NCBI RefSeq assembly: GCF_043729335.1
Contig: NZ_JAYTLQ010000050.1
Coordinates: forward strand, 1-64,000
Source: Crenothrix sp043729335
Lineage (GTDB): Bacteria; Pseudomonadota; Gammaproteobacteria; Methylococcales; Methylomonadaceae
Reading direction: 5' to 3'
DNA length: 64,000 nt
The translations under genes and the position numbers were made by a program. The notes beneath the pieces were generated by a model. That model made no database searches and was not told where the DNA came from. It worked only from the letters and a program-made list of their open reading frames with translations. Of the stretch, positions 35,590 to 43,058 are shown one piece after another. How positions within the stretch are numbered: position 1 is the stretch's first letter; the number at the start of each line of letters is the position of its first letter.

Positions 35590-36102
35590 TTATTTTTTTA
35601 TTAACACTTTTTTAGCCAGATTAATTTGCGCTGCCAAATAATCGGAACCACCTCGATCAGGGTGTATTTTTTGCATGAGTTTGCGGTGTGCGCCGATAAT
35701 ATCCTGTTGTGTCGCCTCTTTTGTTAAGCCTAAAACTTGGTAAGCTTCTTCCGCAGACATACCGTTTTTGGGAGGGCGACTGTAAGTCTGTTGTTGTGAT
35801 TGTTGTTGATACTGACCTTGGCCTTGTTTAGCACCTTTAAATTGCCACCATAAGCGGTGTAATTGCGGTGCGTAACGTAGCAATAGTGGTGCCAATCTAA
35901 ACGCCGAGGCAACAGCAACACCTATTAAGGCAAGTACCCCGTTTAAGCGTCCCGTTAGCATTAATAAAACTAACACGCCACCGCCCAAACACCATAGCAG
36001 TGTTTTGAGGTATTTTGCGATGAGCGCAGGATTTTCCTTTACCAGCGAGCGTAAAGTAAAAAAGCCCAGTGTCAGCGCTAATAGCAGAACAATTGGTATC
36101 AC
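35590..36102 (-). CDS. Membrane-anchored DnaJ-domain protein
   Basis: A 170-residue protein with N-terminal membrane helices (about 1-22 and 35-70) and a C-terminal J domain (about 112-170) with the HPDRGGS motif. The truncated J domain placed after a membrane segment resembles Tim14/Pam18-type and bacterial DjlC-like co-chaperones. It should recruit DnaK to the membrane. It lies 5 bases before nlpD. Confidence 0.88.
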   Translation of the reverse strand: MIPIVLLLALTLGFFTLRSLVKENPALIAKYLKTLLWCLGGGVLVLLMLTGRLNGVLALIGVAVASAFRLAPLLLRYAPQLHRLWWQFKGAKQGQGQYQQQSQQQTYSRPPKNGMSAEEAYQVLGLTKEATQQDIIGAHRKLMQKIHPDRGGSDYLAAQINLAKKVLIKK

Positions 36103-36204
36103 TGCGTTCTCCGGAATGCGTTAATTAAGACGGGTGTTCTCGTGATTTGCACAATAATACCTTAGAATATCGGGTAACGTAACTGCCAAGACATCCTATT
36201 AACT

Positions 36205-36735
36205 ATGCAACATGCACTTGTGCCGATTTTGGGGTTTGCTGCTTACAGTGGTGTCGGAAAAACTACTTTACTCAGTCAAATTATTCCGCTACTTAAGCAA
36301 AACGGTTTACGGATTGGCTTAATTAAGCACGGTCATCATAATTTTGATGTTGATGTGCCCGGCAAAGACAGCTACCGTTTACGGCAAGCCGGCGCATCGC
36401 CGGTGCTAATCGTCTCCAAACAGCGCCGCGCCATTATCACCGAAATTGTCCCCGAACAAGAACCCCGATTGGATGAGCAATTAAAATTCTTAGACCAGTC
36501 CGAGCTGGATTTAGTTTTAATTGAAGGTTTTAAATCTGAATCTTTTCCCAAGATTGAACTGCACCGTGCTGGGCTTGATCATCCTTTGTTGTATGTTAAT
36601 GATACTAACATTATTGCCATTGCGTGTGATGGTATCTTGGATATTCCAGCCTCTTTAGTGCAATTGGATATTAACCAGCCGAAACAGGTGGCAGCTTTTA
36701 TTGTGGATCGCTTTATGAGGCAAAAATCATGCTAA
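36205..36735 (+). CDS. mobB: Molybdopterin-guanine dinucleotide biosynthesis protein MobB
   Basis: A 176-residue P-loop GTPase with AYSGVGKTTLL at about residues 11-21 and the GLIKHGHHNFDVDVPGKDSY segment characteristic of MobB, followed by DLVLIEGFK. MobB assists MobA in attaching GMP to molybdopterin. It overlaps the next gene by 7 bases. Confidence 0.93.
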   Translation: MQHALVPILGFAAYSGVGKTTLLSQIIPLLKQNGLRIGLIKHGHHNFDVDVPGKDSYRLRQAGASPVLIVSKQRRAIITEIVPEQEPRLDEQLKFLDQSELDLVLIEGFKSESFPKIELHRAGLDHPLLYVNDTNIIAIACDGILDIPASLVQLDINQPKQVAAFIVDRFMRQKSC

Positions 36736-37655
36736 AACCTACCGTATTAATCGCTACATTGGTGACGATACTTGGTTTTTCTGTACTTGGGCAAACTGAT
36801 GAATACTCCCGATTAAAACGTGATTCTGAAGGGCATCTGGTTAATCAATTAATGGGGTTATTTATTGTGCAACGAGATAAAAATAGCAGACGGCATGCCG
36901 CTAACGGTGCTGCTCAAAAATCGTTGGCAGACTTGAAACAAAAGCTTGGCGGACATTGGCTTATTGAATGGAATAAGCAAGGTACCGCAATAAAAGCGAT
37001 GGTTAGGGAGACTCAAAATAGGTTAAAAAATGAAAAACCGTGGCCACTATCAAACCCCAAGGGGGTCACACAGGCTATGAAAAAAGACATTGCAATTGAT
37101 TTTCTGAAAGCCAACGCTGGTCTTTTTCAGCTACCTACGGATCTCGTTAGCTTGAGTGCGGCAGAGGTTCGCGACTACGGTAGTGGCTTCACACACTACT
37201 GTTGTCTTGTCCCTTTTTCACAGACCTATAATGGTTTATCTGTTACAAATAAATATGTAATGGTTGTTGTGAACGAAAAAAATGTCATTGATGGTGTGTT
37301 CAACCATTATCAGCCTAATATTGATTTGCCGACAACGCCGATATTATCAAAAGAAGATGCTATTAATATAATACAAAACGATGCACTACAAAAACTGCAG
37401 AAAACGCTAAATCAAAATGGTAAATCATTTCCTATCATTACTGAAAAGCAAAAGAAGATTTTTTCTGAAAAATCGGAACTCACACTCATTATTCATGTAA
37501 ATGGCAAACAACAACCTGTGCTTGCCCATGAGTTTTACCTACATACCTCAGATGATAGCGTCAACATCAAATATCTTATTGATGCCAATAGTGGAACAAT
37601 CATTGAAGCGAATGATTATTCAAGTCCTTCCCGTGAAATGGCCTATCTAAACTAA
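36729..37655 (+). CDS. Secreted stand-alone FTP/PepSY propeptide-like protein
   Basis: A 308-residue protein with an N-terminal signal peptide (about residues 1-21). The rest resembles the propeptide of thermolysin-type (M4) metallopeptidases without the catalytic part. VPFSQTYNGLSVTNKYVMVV (about 160-180) is FTP-like, and LSKEDAINIIQNDALQK plus the C-terminal VLAHEFYLHT...YLIDANSGTII match PepSY. Such propeptides chaperone and inhibit their proteases, so this protein may act on an exported protease in trans (inference). It sits between mobB (7-base overlap) and moeA (15-base gap), an odd place in a cofactor operon. Confidence 0.75.
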   Translation: MLKPTVLIATLVTILGFSVLGQTDEYSRLKRDSEGHLVNQLMGLFIVQRDKNSRRHAANGAAQKSLADLKQKLGGHWLIEWNKQGTAIKAMVRETQNRLKNEKPWPLSNPKGVTQAMKKDIAIDFLKANAGLFQLPTDLVSLSAAEVRDYGSGFTHYCCLVPFSQTYNGLSVTNKYVMVVVNEKNVIDGVFNHYQPNIDLPTTPILSKEDAINIIQNDALQKLQKTLNQNGKSFPIITEKQKKIFSEKSELTLIIHVNGKQQPVLAHEFYLHTSDDSVNIKYLIDANSGTIIEANDYSSPSREMAYLN

Positions 37656-37670
37656 ATAACACAGCACACC

Positions 37671-38936
37671 ATGCAAGATACCTGCGCCCCAAAATCCAAA
37701 GCCTTGCTGACCATTCCTGAAGCCTTAGAAAAAATAAGGTTAGCGATACAATCTATTCAACAATCAGAAACAGTACCTTTAAATAAAGCCTTGGGACGCA
37801 TCCTTGCCGAACCGATTTATTCGCCCATCAACATGCCGTTTGACATAAATTCTGCAATGGATGGCTATGCTTTTTCTAGTGTAGATAAACCAGGGCAGGG
37901 CACATTTACCTTGCAATGTATCGGTACATCGTGGGCGGGCGAACCTTTTCAGGGAAAATTACAATCAGGCGAATGCGTGCGGATTTTTACCGGTGCAGTA
38001 TTGCCGCCAAAAACCGATTCTGTGATTATGCAAGAAAATGTACAGGTGGACGGCAACAGTATTTTCTTTCCTGACGATACCGCAATTCATGACAATGTTA
38101 GATATGTTGGCGAGGATGTGCAGCAAGGCAGTTGTTTAATTACGCCACCTAAACGCTTGACAGTTTCCGACATCAGTTTATTGGCTTCAGTGGGTGTGGC
38201 AAACGTGTCTGTTAAACGGGCGCTGAAAGTTGCTTTTTTCTCTACTGGTGACGAGTTGGTTGCTTTAGATCAAACTTTAAGCTCTGGAAAAATTTACGAC
38301 AGCAACCGTTACACGCTGCAAGGCTTGCTCGGTGATGTGAATGTTACTGCCACCGATATGGGCATTATTCCTGATGACAAGCAGTTATTGGAAGATAGCT
38401 TACTTGCCGCCGCAAAAGATTTTGATGTGTTGATTACTACCGGTGGCGCGTCGGTGGGCGATGCCGATTATGTGAAAGAAATTTTGGAGCGTTGCGGTGA
38501 AGTCAATTTTTGGAAAATAGCCATCAAGCCCGGAAAACCGCTGGCGTTTGGTAAGATTGGCGTAAGTTATTTTTTCGGTTTACCCGGAAATCCGGTATCA
38601 GTGATGGCGACGTTTCAGCAAATTGTTGCACCAGCATTACGGCAATTGGCGGGGGAATCGCCTAGTAAAGCGTTAAGGATTACTGCGACGTGTACTAGTA
38701 CATTAAAAAAAGCGGCGGGGCGGCAGGAGTTTCAGCGCGGTATTTTGAGTCAAGACGATGACGGTAACTTTTGGGTAGTGTCGTCTGGGGCGCAGGGTTC
38801 AAATATACTCAGTTCATTGAGTCGGGCTAATTGTTATATTGTGTTGCCGTCTGAATGTACGGGTGTTAATGTCGGTGAAAAAGTTATTGTTGAGCCGTTC
38901 AGTTTGCTGCTGGGCAGTGACGGATTTGGTGAATAA
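37671..38936 (+). CDS. moeA: Molybdopterin molybdenumtransferase MoeA
   Basis: A 421-residue enzyme with the MoeA N-terminal segment (NMPFDINSAMDGYAFS at about residue 61), the MPT-binding MoCF domain with TTGGASVGDADY (about 258) and the conserved FGLPGNPVSVMATF (about 302). It inserts molybdate into adenylylated molybdopterin. It follows the FTP/PepSY gene after 15 bases and belongs to the mobB operon. Confidence 0.95.
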   Translation: MQDTCAPKSKALLTIPEALEKIRLAIQSIQQSETVPLNKALGRILAEPIYSPINMPFDINSAMDGYAFSSVDKPGQGTFTLQCIGTSWAGEPFQGKLQSGECVRIFTGAVLPPKTDSVIMQENVQVDGNSIFFPDDTAIHDNVRYVGEDVQQGSCLITPPKRLTVSDISLLASVGVANVSVKRALKVAFFSTGDELVALDQTLSSGKIYDSNRYTLQGLLGDVNVTATDMGIIPDDKQLLEDSLLAAAKDFDVLITTGGASVGDADYVKEILERCGEVNFWKIAIKPGKPLAFGKIGVSYFFGLPGNPVSVMATFQQIVAPALRQLAGESPSKALRITATCTSTLKKAAGRQEFQRGILSQDDDGNFWVVSSGAQGSNILSSLSRANCYIVLPSECTGVNVGEKVIVEPFSLLLGSDGFGE

Positions 38937-38956
38937 ATACTGTAACGAGGTGATGT

Positions 38957-39568
38957 ATGGCGATAACTGAGCTATCAAAATTGGACTTAAATGGTACTTA
39001 CACGTATGCCGATTATCTGACCTGGCAGTTTGATGATGCGGTTGAGTTGATTAAAGGCAAAATTATGGCGATGAGTCCAGCGCCGAGTTCAGAGCATCAG
39101 GGTATTTCTTGGCGCTTGGGTGGGGCTTTGTTTGTTTTTTTTAAACAAAAACAGTGTCAAGCTTATGCCGCGCCATTTGATGTGCGTTTGTACGACCGCA
39201 AAAAATCCATTATTGCCAATCGGGACATTTATTCGGTGGTGCAGCCTGATCTGTGCGTTATTTGCGATAAAACCAAAATTGATACCAAAGGCTGTTTGGG
39301 TTCGCCGGATTGGGTGATAGAAATTTTGTCCAAAGGCAATTCCAAAAAGGAAATGCAGATTAAATATCAGCTTTATCAGGAAAGCGGCATCAAGGAATAT
39401 TGGTTGGTGTATCCAGGTGAAAGAGCCGTGCATCAATTTGTTTTGGATGAACACAGCGGGAAATACCAGTTGCTGAATATGTATTCCGGTGAGGATATTG
39501 CTACGCCGCAGTTGTTTTTGGATTGTCAGATTGATTTGCGCGAGGTGTTTGAGGATGATGAAGAGTAA
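38957..39568 (+). CDS. Uma2 family PD-(D/E)XK protein, copy 4
   Basis: A 203-residue Uma2 protein with YSVVQPDLCVICD (about residue 95) and PDWVIEILSKGNSKKEMQIK (about 116), the nuclease-like core. It starts 20 bases after moeA with AACGAGGTG upstream of ATG and may be read as the last gene of that operon. It is the longest-diverged of the four copies by eye. Confidence 0.88.
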   Translation: MAITELSKLDLNGTYTYADYLTWQFDDAVELIKGKIMAMSPAPSSEHQGISWRLGGALFVFFKQKQCQAYAAPFDVRLYDRKKSIIANRDIYSVVQPDLCVICDKTKIDTKGCLGSPDWVIEILSKGNSKKEMQIKYQLYQESGIKEYWLVYPGERAVHQFVLDEHSGKYQLLNMYSGEDIATPQLFLDCQIDLREVFEDDEE

Positions 39569-39706
39569 CGGTTACTCGTTGCTATAATATGTACCCGTGT
39601 TGTATCCGGTTTCAGCAGTAAATTCTATTAATATCTGGAATTAACTGAAAGTGTGCATATCGATATAATGGAACGTATGATTTTGGGTGAGTGAGGAGAC
39701 GAACAG

Positions 39707-40273
39707 ATGCCAACCTGTTGGATTATTGCTGGCCCTAACGGTGCAGGAAAAACCACCTTTGCAATGGAATATCTGCCTACAGTAGCGGGTTGCCGACGCT
39801 TTATTAACGCCGATTTGATTGCTGCCGGTTTATCACCGCTAGCACCAGAACAGCATTTACTGGCCGCCAGCCGCTTGTTTTTGCATGAGATTGAAGATTG
39901 TATTGCCGCGCGTCAGGATTTTGCTTTTGAAACCACGCTTGCCGGACGAAGTTATATTAAGCTGATAAAGCGATTACAAGCTACAGGCTGGCGGGTGGAG
40001 TTAATTTATCTGGCCTTGCCCAGTGCCGAAATGTCGCGTCTACGGGTAGCGGAGCGTGTCGCCCACGGTGGGCATAATATCCCTGAAGCTGATTTAATTC
40101 GGCGTTTTCCGCGTAGTCTGCACAATCTGTTAAACGTATTCGCGCCTAAGGTCGATCAGGTAAGGTGTTTTATGAATAGTGGTGCTAAGCCTGAATTGGT
40201 ATTTCAACAAGCGAGTGTTGTCCGAACCGTTTTGCACCCTGATTTTTTTCTTCTATTACAGCGGGAGACTTAA
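39707..40273 (+). CDS. Zeta toxin family kinase
   Basis: A 188-residue P-loop protein with GPNGAGKTT (residues 9-17), RRFINADLIAAGLSP and DFAFETTLAGRSY. These match chromosomal Zeta-type proteins, which phosphorylate UDP-N-acetylglucosamine. The ATG has GAGGAG upstream. The partner is probably the 68-residue protein encoded 2 bases downstream; no epsilon-like antitoxin lies upstream. Confidence 0.88.
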   Translation: MPTCWIIAGPNGAGKTTFAMEYLPTVAGCRRFINADLIAAGLSPLAPEQHLLAASRLFLHEIEDCIAARQDFAFETTLAGRSYIKLIKRLQATGWRVELIYLALPSAEMSRLRVAERVAHGGHNIPEADLIRRFPRSLHNLLNVFAPKVDQVRCFMNSGAKPELVFQQASVVRTVLHPDFFLLLQRET

Positions 40274-40275
40274 CC

Positions 40276-40482
40276 ATGAGCGAACACACGAATTCACCCT
40301 TAACTCCAGACACACAGGCCATGTTTGATTGCTTGATCCAGGCTGTGAGCAAAACCTTGGAACGCAAACGCCGCCTTGGGCAGTATTCCGTGCAATGGAA
40401 TGGTGATGCCCCGTTTGCAATAGGGGATGATGCACCTGAATATTTGCGCGTAGATAAACAAATGGAAGTTGTACAAAAATAA
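40276..40482 (+). CDS. Small protein paired with Zeta toxin, possible antitoxin
   Basis: A 68-residue soluble protein starting 2 bases after the Zeta gene. It is mostly helical in appearance (DTQAMFDCLIQAVSKTLERK) with an acidic C-terminal half. The tight coupling suggests an antitoxin or cofactor, but no known antitoxin family is recognised. Confidence 0.55.
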   Translation: MSEHTNSPLTPDTQAMFDCLIQAVSKTLERKRRLGQYSVQWNGDAPFAIGDDAPEYLRVDKQMEVVQK

Positions 40483-40496
40483 TCGACGCAGCAACT

Positions 40497-40530
40497 AGTA
40501 AAAAACAAGCCATTTTGAAGCAGTACTTAT
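40497..40530. repeat. Direct repeat upstream of BrnT, copy 1
   Basis: About 34 bases (AGTAAAAAACAAGCCATTTT and on to TTAT) recur at 41024-41056, once before BrnT and once before the DUF4160 pseudogene. The repeat indicates a tandem duplication. Confidence 0.75.
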
Positions 40531-40813
40531 GAAATTTGAATGGGATGAAAACAAAAACCAGTTGAATAGTTGTAAACACGGCATTCGCTTTGAGGAGGCT
40601 GTTTACGTGTTCTCTGATCAATTCGCTTTAAGCATCCCTGACGATGAGCACTCAGAAGGGGAAGAACGCTGGTTGTTATTGGGTAAAAACCTAAATGAGC
40701 GATTACTATTAGTGGTTCATACGTTGCGCCGTAATGATGTCATTAGAATTATTTTTGCTCGAAAAGCAACCGCTAATGAAGCAAAAACCTATATGAAGAG
40801 GATTGTAAAATGA
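40529..40813 (+). CDS. BrnT family toxin
   Basis: A 94-residue type II toxin (RelE-like ribonuclease fold). Family motifs are FEWDENKNQLNSCKHGIRFEEA at the N-terminus (about residues 3-24), a central acidic loop and the C-terminal IRIIFARKATANEAKTY. It overlaps the BrnA-type antitoxin gene by 4 bases (ATGA). Unlike the BrnT genes further right, no -10 box lies 6-7 bases before its start. Confidence 0.85.
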   Translation: MKFEWDENKNQLNSCKHGIRFEEAVYVFSDQFALSIPDDEHSEGEERWLLLGKNLNERLLLVVHTLRRNDVIRIIFARKATANEAKTYMKRIVK

Positions 40814-41013
40814 AAGATGAATACGATTTTTCCAATGCCGAACAAGGTAAATTTTATGTGCCTGTCGACGCTATTGAATTTCCCATTTATTTGGATAAAG
40901 ACATTGTGCAATATTTAAACGAAAAATGCCTGTCTAAACAAGAAAGCCTGCAAGCATTAGTCAATGACTTATTACGCAAAGATATTGAAATCGCTAAGCG
41001 GGTGGCTTTGTAG
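40810..41013 (+). CDS. BrnA/CopG-like antitoxin
   Basis: A 67-residue antitoxin beginning MKDEYDFSNAEQGKFYVP, with the ribbon-helix-helix part FPIYLDKDIVQYLNEKC and LQALVNDLL. The start closely resembles that of the antitoxin gene at 48351. It is translationally coupled to the BrnT toxin. Confidence 0.82.
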   Translation: MKDEYDFSNAEQGKFYVPVDAIEFPIYLDKDIVQYLNEKCLSKQESLQALVNDLLRKDIEIAKRVAL

Positions 41014-41023
41014 CAATGCAGCC

Positions 41024-41056
41024 AGTAAAAACAAGCCATTTTGAAGCAGTATTTAT
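41024..41056. repeat. Direct repeat upstream of DUF4160 pseudogene, copy 2
   Basis: Second copy of the 40497-40530 repeat. It ends immediately before an AGGAGG ribosome-binding site, so the duplicated promoter region now serves a different gene pair. Confidence 0.75.
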
Positions 41057-41068
41057 AGGAGGCCAACC

Positions 41069-41316
41069 ATGCCCGAATAACCCGATTTTATGGAATTTTT
41101 ATCAAACTCTTTTTTGGAGATCATCCACCGCCCCACTTTCATGCTGTTTATAGTGAATATAACGCGCTGTTCAATATTGAAGCCCTGGAAATGATGGAAG
41201 GTGATTTGCCGCCCAGAGCCATGAAAATGGTTGTCGAATGGGCAGGCCAACAACAAAATGAATTGCTATTAATGTGGAAAAGTCAGCAATTTCATAAGTT
41301 ATCACCCTTAAAATAA
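41069..41316 (+). pseudogene. DUF4160 protein gene, broken by a frameshift near the start
   Basis: An excellent AGGAGG (41057-41062) precedes ATG CCC GAA, but the next codon is TAA. Adding one A after GAA restores the DUF4160 start MPEITRFYGIFIKLFF. After that point the frame is open for the rest of the gene, including GDHPPPHFHAVY and ending HKLSPLK with a stop at 41314-41316. The loss of one A (or a sequencing error) is thus the only lesion. DUF4160 normally pairs with DUF2442, which follows here. Confidence 0.8.
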
Positions 41317-41322
41317 ATCATC

Positions 41323-41568
41323 ATGAATTATCCAAAAATACACGACGCTAAAGCAATTAATCATCATGTTTTAGCGATTGAATTTAATAATGGCGAAAAA
41401 AAACGGTATGACATAACCCCTTTGCTGAAAAATGAAATGTTTTTGCCCCTGCAAAATCCAGATTTTTTTAAAAACGTACAAGTAGAAAAAGGGGGATATG
41501 CTGTCTATTGGAACGAGGAAATAGATATTAGCGAATATGAGTTATGGATTCATGGTGAAAGCCAGTGA
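41323..41568 (+). CDS. DUF2442 domain protein
   Basis: An 81-residue protein with the DUF2442 pattern: DAKAINHHVLAIEFNNGEKK, then YDITPLL, a central FFKNVQVEKGGYAVYW, and C-terminal EYELWIHG. DUF2442 is the usual partner of DUF4160 in a TA-like unit. Its stop codon falls inside a 38-base copy of the BrnA 3' end, so its 3' end was formed by recombination. Confidence 0.82.
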   Translation: MNYPKIHDAKAINHHVLAIEFNNGEKKRYDITPLLKNEMFLPLQNPDFFKNVQVEKGGYAVYWNEEIDISEYELWIHGESQ

Positions 41569-41600
41569 CTTATTACACAAAGATATTGAAATTGCTAAGC
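41563..41600 (+). pseudogene. Remnant of BrnA antitoxin 3' end
   Basis: These 38 bases match 40962-40999, the end of the intact antitoxin gene, at about 35 positions. With the repeats at 40497 and 41024 they bracket the DUF4160/DUF2442 pair in the same way as BrnT/BrnA is bracketed. Confidence 0.75.
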
Positions 41601-41688
41601 ACGTCATTCGATTGCTAATTTTTTCTACATCACTGCAAAAAGCGACCTATGCAGAAAAGTCAGATATTACACTGGCAAAGCTCTATGC

Positions 41689-42222
41689 CTAAACCAGCCA
41701 CGAATCCCTATTATTTGGCAAACGACTCAAATCATCAATCACCTGAACCTTATGCGTTTTATCCTCTGACCAATCCAGCAATACCAGATTACGATTAGCT
41801 TCCGTACAGCCTGGCGCAAAGCTTCTAACCACAATTCCGGCAATACCTTCTGCCAACAGTTTATCCGCCAATAACCAAGTGGGCGGCGTTTGATTGTTTA
41901 GCGCCAACCATTCCCAGGCACAGGCCAAATCGCCAGCGCTTATGCCTAACAGCTGTTGGATAGCAGGATCATGTAATTCAACAATATCCGTGCAATCAAC
42001 TTGGTACGCCACCAGCGTCATTGGTTGCGGCTTAAACGGAAAACCTTGTTGAGCTTCCAGCCAAGCGGTGGTAAAGTCTAAACAGGTATAAAGGGTAGGG
42101 ATACCAGGACGATTAAAGCGCCCGCCATGCTGCTTGGCACCGTCACCTGACAGCGGCGTGTAAGCCCACATCGGATGATGGGCACGGTAAACGACGCCTT
42201 TAAAATGACTGCAAGGAATCAA
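41689..42222 (-). CDS. RES domain toxin
   Basis: A 177-residue RES-family protein. The Arg, Glu and Ser residues that name the family are visible: GVVYRAHHPMWA (Arg about 13), TTAWLEAQQG (Glu about 56) and IVVRSFAPG (Ser about 131). RES toxins degrade NAD. It overlaps the antitoxin gene by 4 bases (ATGA). Confidence 0.88.
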   Translation of the reverse strand: MIPCSHFKGVVYRAHHPMWAYTPLSGDGAKQHGGRFNRPGIPTLYTCLDFTTAWLEAQQGFPFKPQPMTLVAYQVDCTDIVELHDPAIQQLLGISAGDLACAWEWLALNNQTPPTWLLADKLLAEGIAGIVVRSFAPGCTEANRNLVLLDWSEDKTHKVQVIDDLSRLPNNRDSWLV

Positions 42223-42584
42223 GCATAACCACCCGCAGCAATTCGCGCCAGATACGTTTTAACGGCATCTGCGTGCCCCGCTTTGACTAACTCTTCCGCC
42301 GTTTTGTCGCCAAAAGACGGTAGCGGTTGTGAGCGGAACCAGGCAAAAGCCCTGCCTACACCACCCGACCATTCTGAAACCCGATTGATGATTTCAACGG
42401 TATCTCTTAGCCTTGCCTGCGTAGTGCGGCTTTTTACTCGTGCGCTTTTAGAGACGGAATCCAGCGACAAACCGGTGACGTCAGCTAAATCACTTTGGGT
42501 AATATGCAATACTTTTGCCAGCGTGCCTGCCATTATCAAGCCTTCTTCACTGATTACCTGATGTAAAAATTCGATACTTGCCAC
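42219..42584 (-). CDS. Xre/MbcA/ParS-type antitoxin of the RES module (GTG start)
   Basis: A 121-residue antitoxin with an N-terminal HTH (ITQSDLADVTGLSLDSVSKS) and a C-terminal DUF2384-like toxin-binding part (FAWFRSQPLPSFGDKTAEEL). The frame is open to an ATG at 42629, but that codon lies within the -10 region of a strong promoter. The GTG at 42584 follows an AAGGGGG and is the better start. Confidence 0.85.
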   Translation of the reverse strand: MASIEFLHQVISEEGLIMAGTLAKVLHITQSDLADVTGLSLDSVSKSARVKSRTTQARLRDTVEIINRVSEWSGGVGRAFAWFRSQPLPSFGDKTAEELVKAGHADAVKTYLARIAAGGYA

Positions 42585-42596
42585 AATGCCCCCTTT

Positions 42597-42618
42597 TTTG
42601 TACTTAATATAGGACAAA
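42597..42618. promoter_or_regulatory. Imperfect palindrome, probable autoregulatory operator
   Basis: TTTGT...ACAAA with partial internal symmetry over 22 bases, directly downstream of the -10 box of the antitoxin-RES promoter, where an antitoxin dimer would block initiation. Confidence 0.5.
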
Positions 42619-42645
42619 TTATACGGCATAGATAAGGCTTTGCAA
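42618..42645 (-). promoter_or_regulatory. Sigma70-like promoter of the Xre-RES operon
   Basis: On the minus strand TTGCAA (42640-42645) and TATAAT (42618-42623) are separated by 16 bases. Transcription from here would give a leader of about 25 bases containing the AAGGGGG before the GTG start. Confidence 0.7.
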
Positions 42646-42802
42646 GTTCAGATTTTTAAATATGCCGATTGGTAGGTTTCAAAAAAATCAGGGCTTAGAC
42701 TCTAATTTGGCACTTTAACGCTTAAATTAAGGGTAAAATAATATCAGCAAGTCATGCGTCTCACCGTTACAAGGTGAACTACTATAGAGGTATTTCTACA
42801 TT

Positions 42803-43036
42803 ATGGGCATAACCGAACTTCGTAAGCTACCCGCTGTCGAGAAGCTTCAGATTATTGAAACACTTTGGAGTGATTTGGTCTGTGATGAAGACAGTTTTCC
42901 ACGATTGCCTTGGCATCAAACCGAACTCAAAGCGACTGAAGAAAAATTTCAAGCTGGCGGCATCAAAATACTGGATTGGCAACAAGCCAAAAACAGTTAC
43001 GTTCGCAATTTGAATGAAAGTCCAAGTTCTCCGTAA
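42803..43036 (+). CDS. Putative addiction-module component (TIGR02574-like), orphan
   Basis: A 77-residue protein with the TIGR02574-type start ITELRKLPAVEKLQIIETLW and the C-terminal RNLNESPSSP. These small proteins usually precede a RelE/ParE toxin; here queG follows directly and no toxin gene is present. ATG start without a strong ribosome-binding site. Confidence 0.7.
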   Translation: MGITELRKLPAVEKLQIIETLWSDLVCDEDSFPRLPWHQTELKATEEKFQAGGIKILDWQQAKNSYVRNLNESPSSP

Positions 43037-43058
43037 CATAAGGAAAGATAGATAAACG

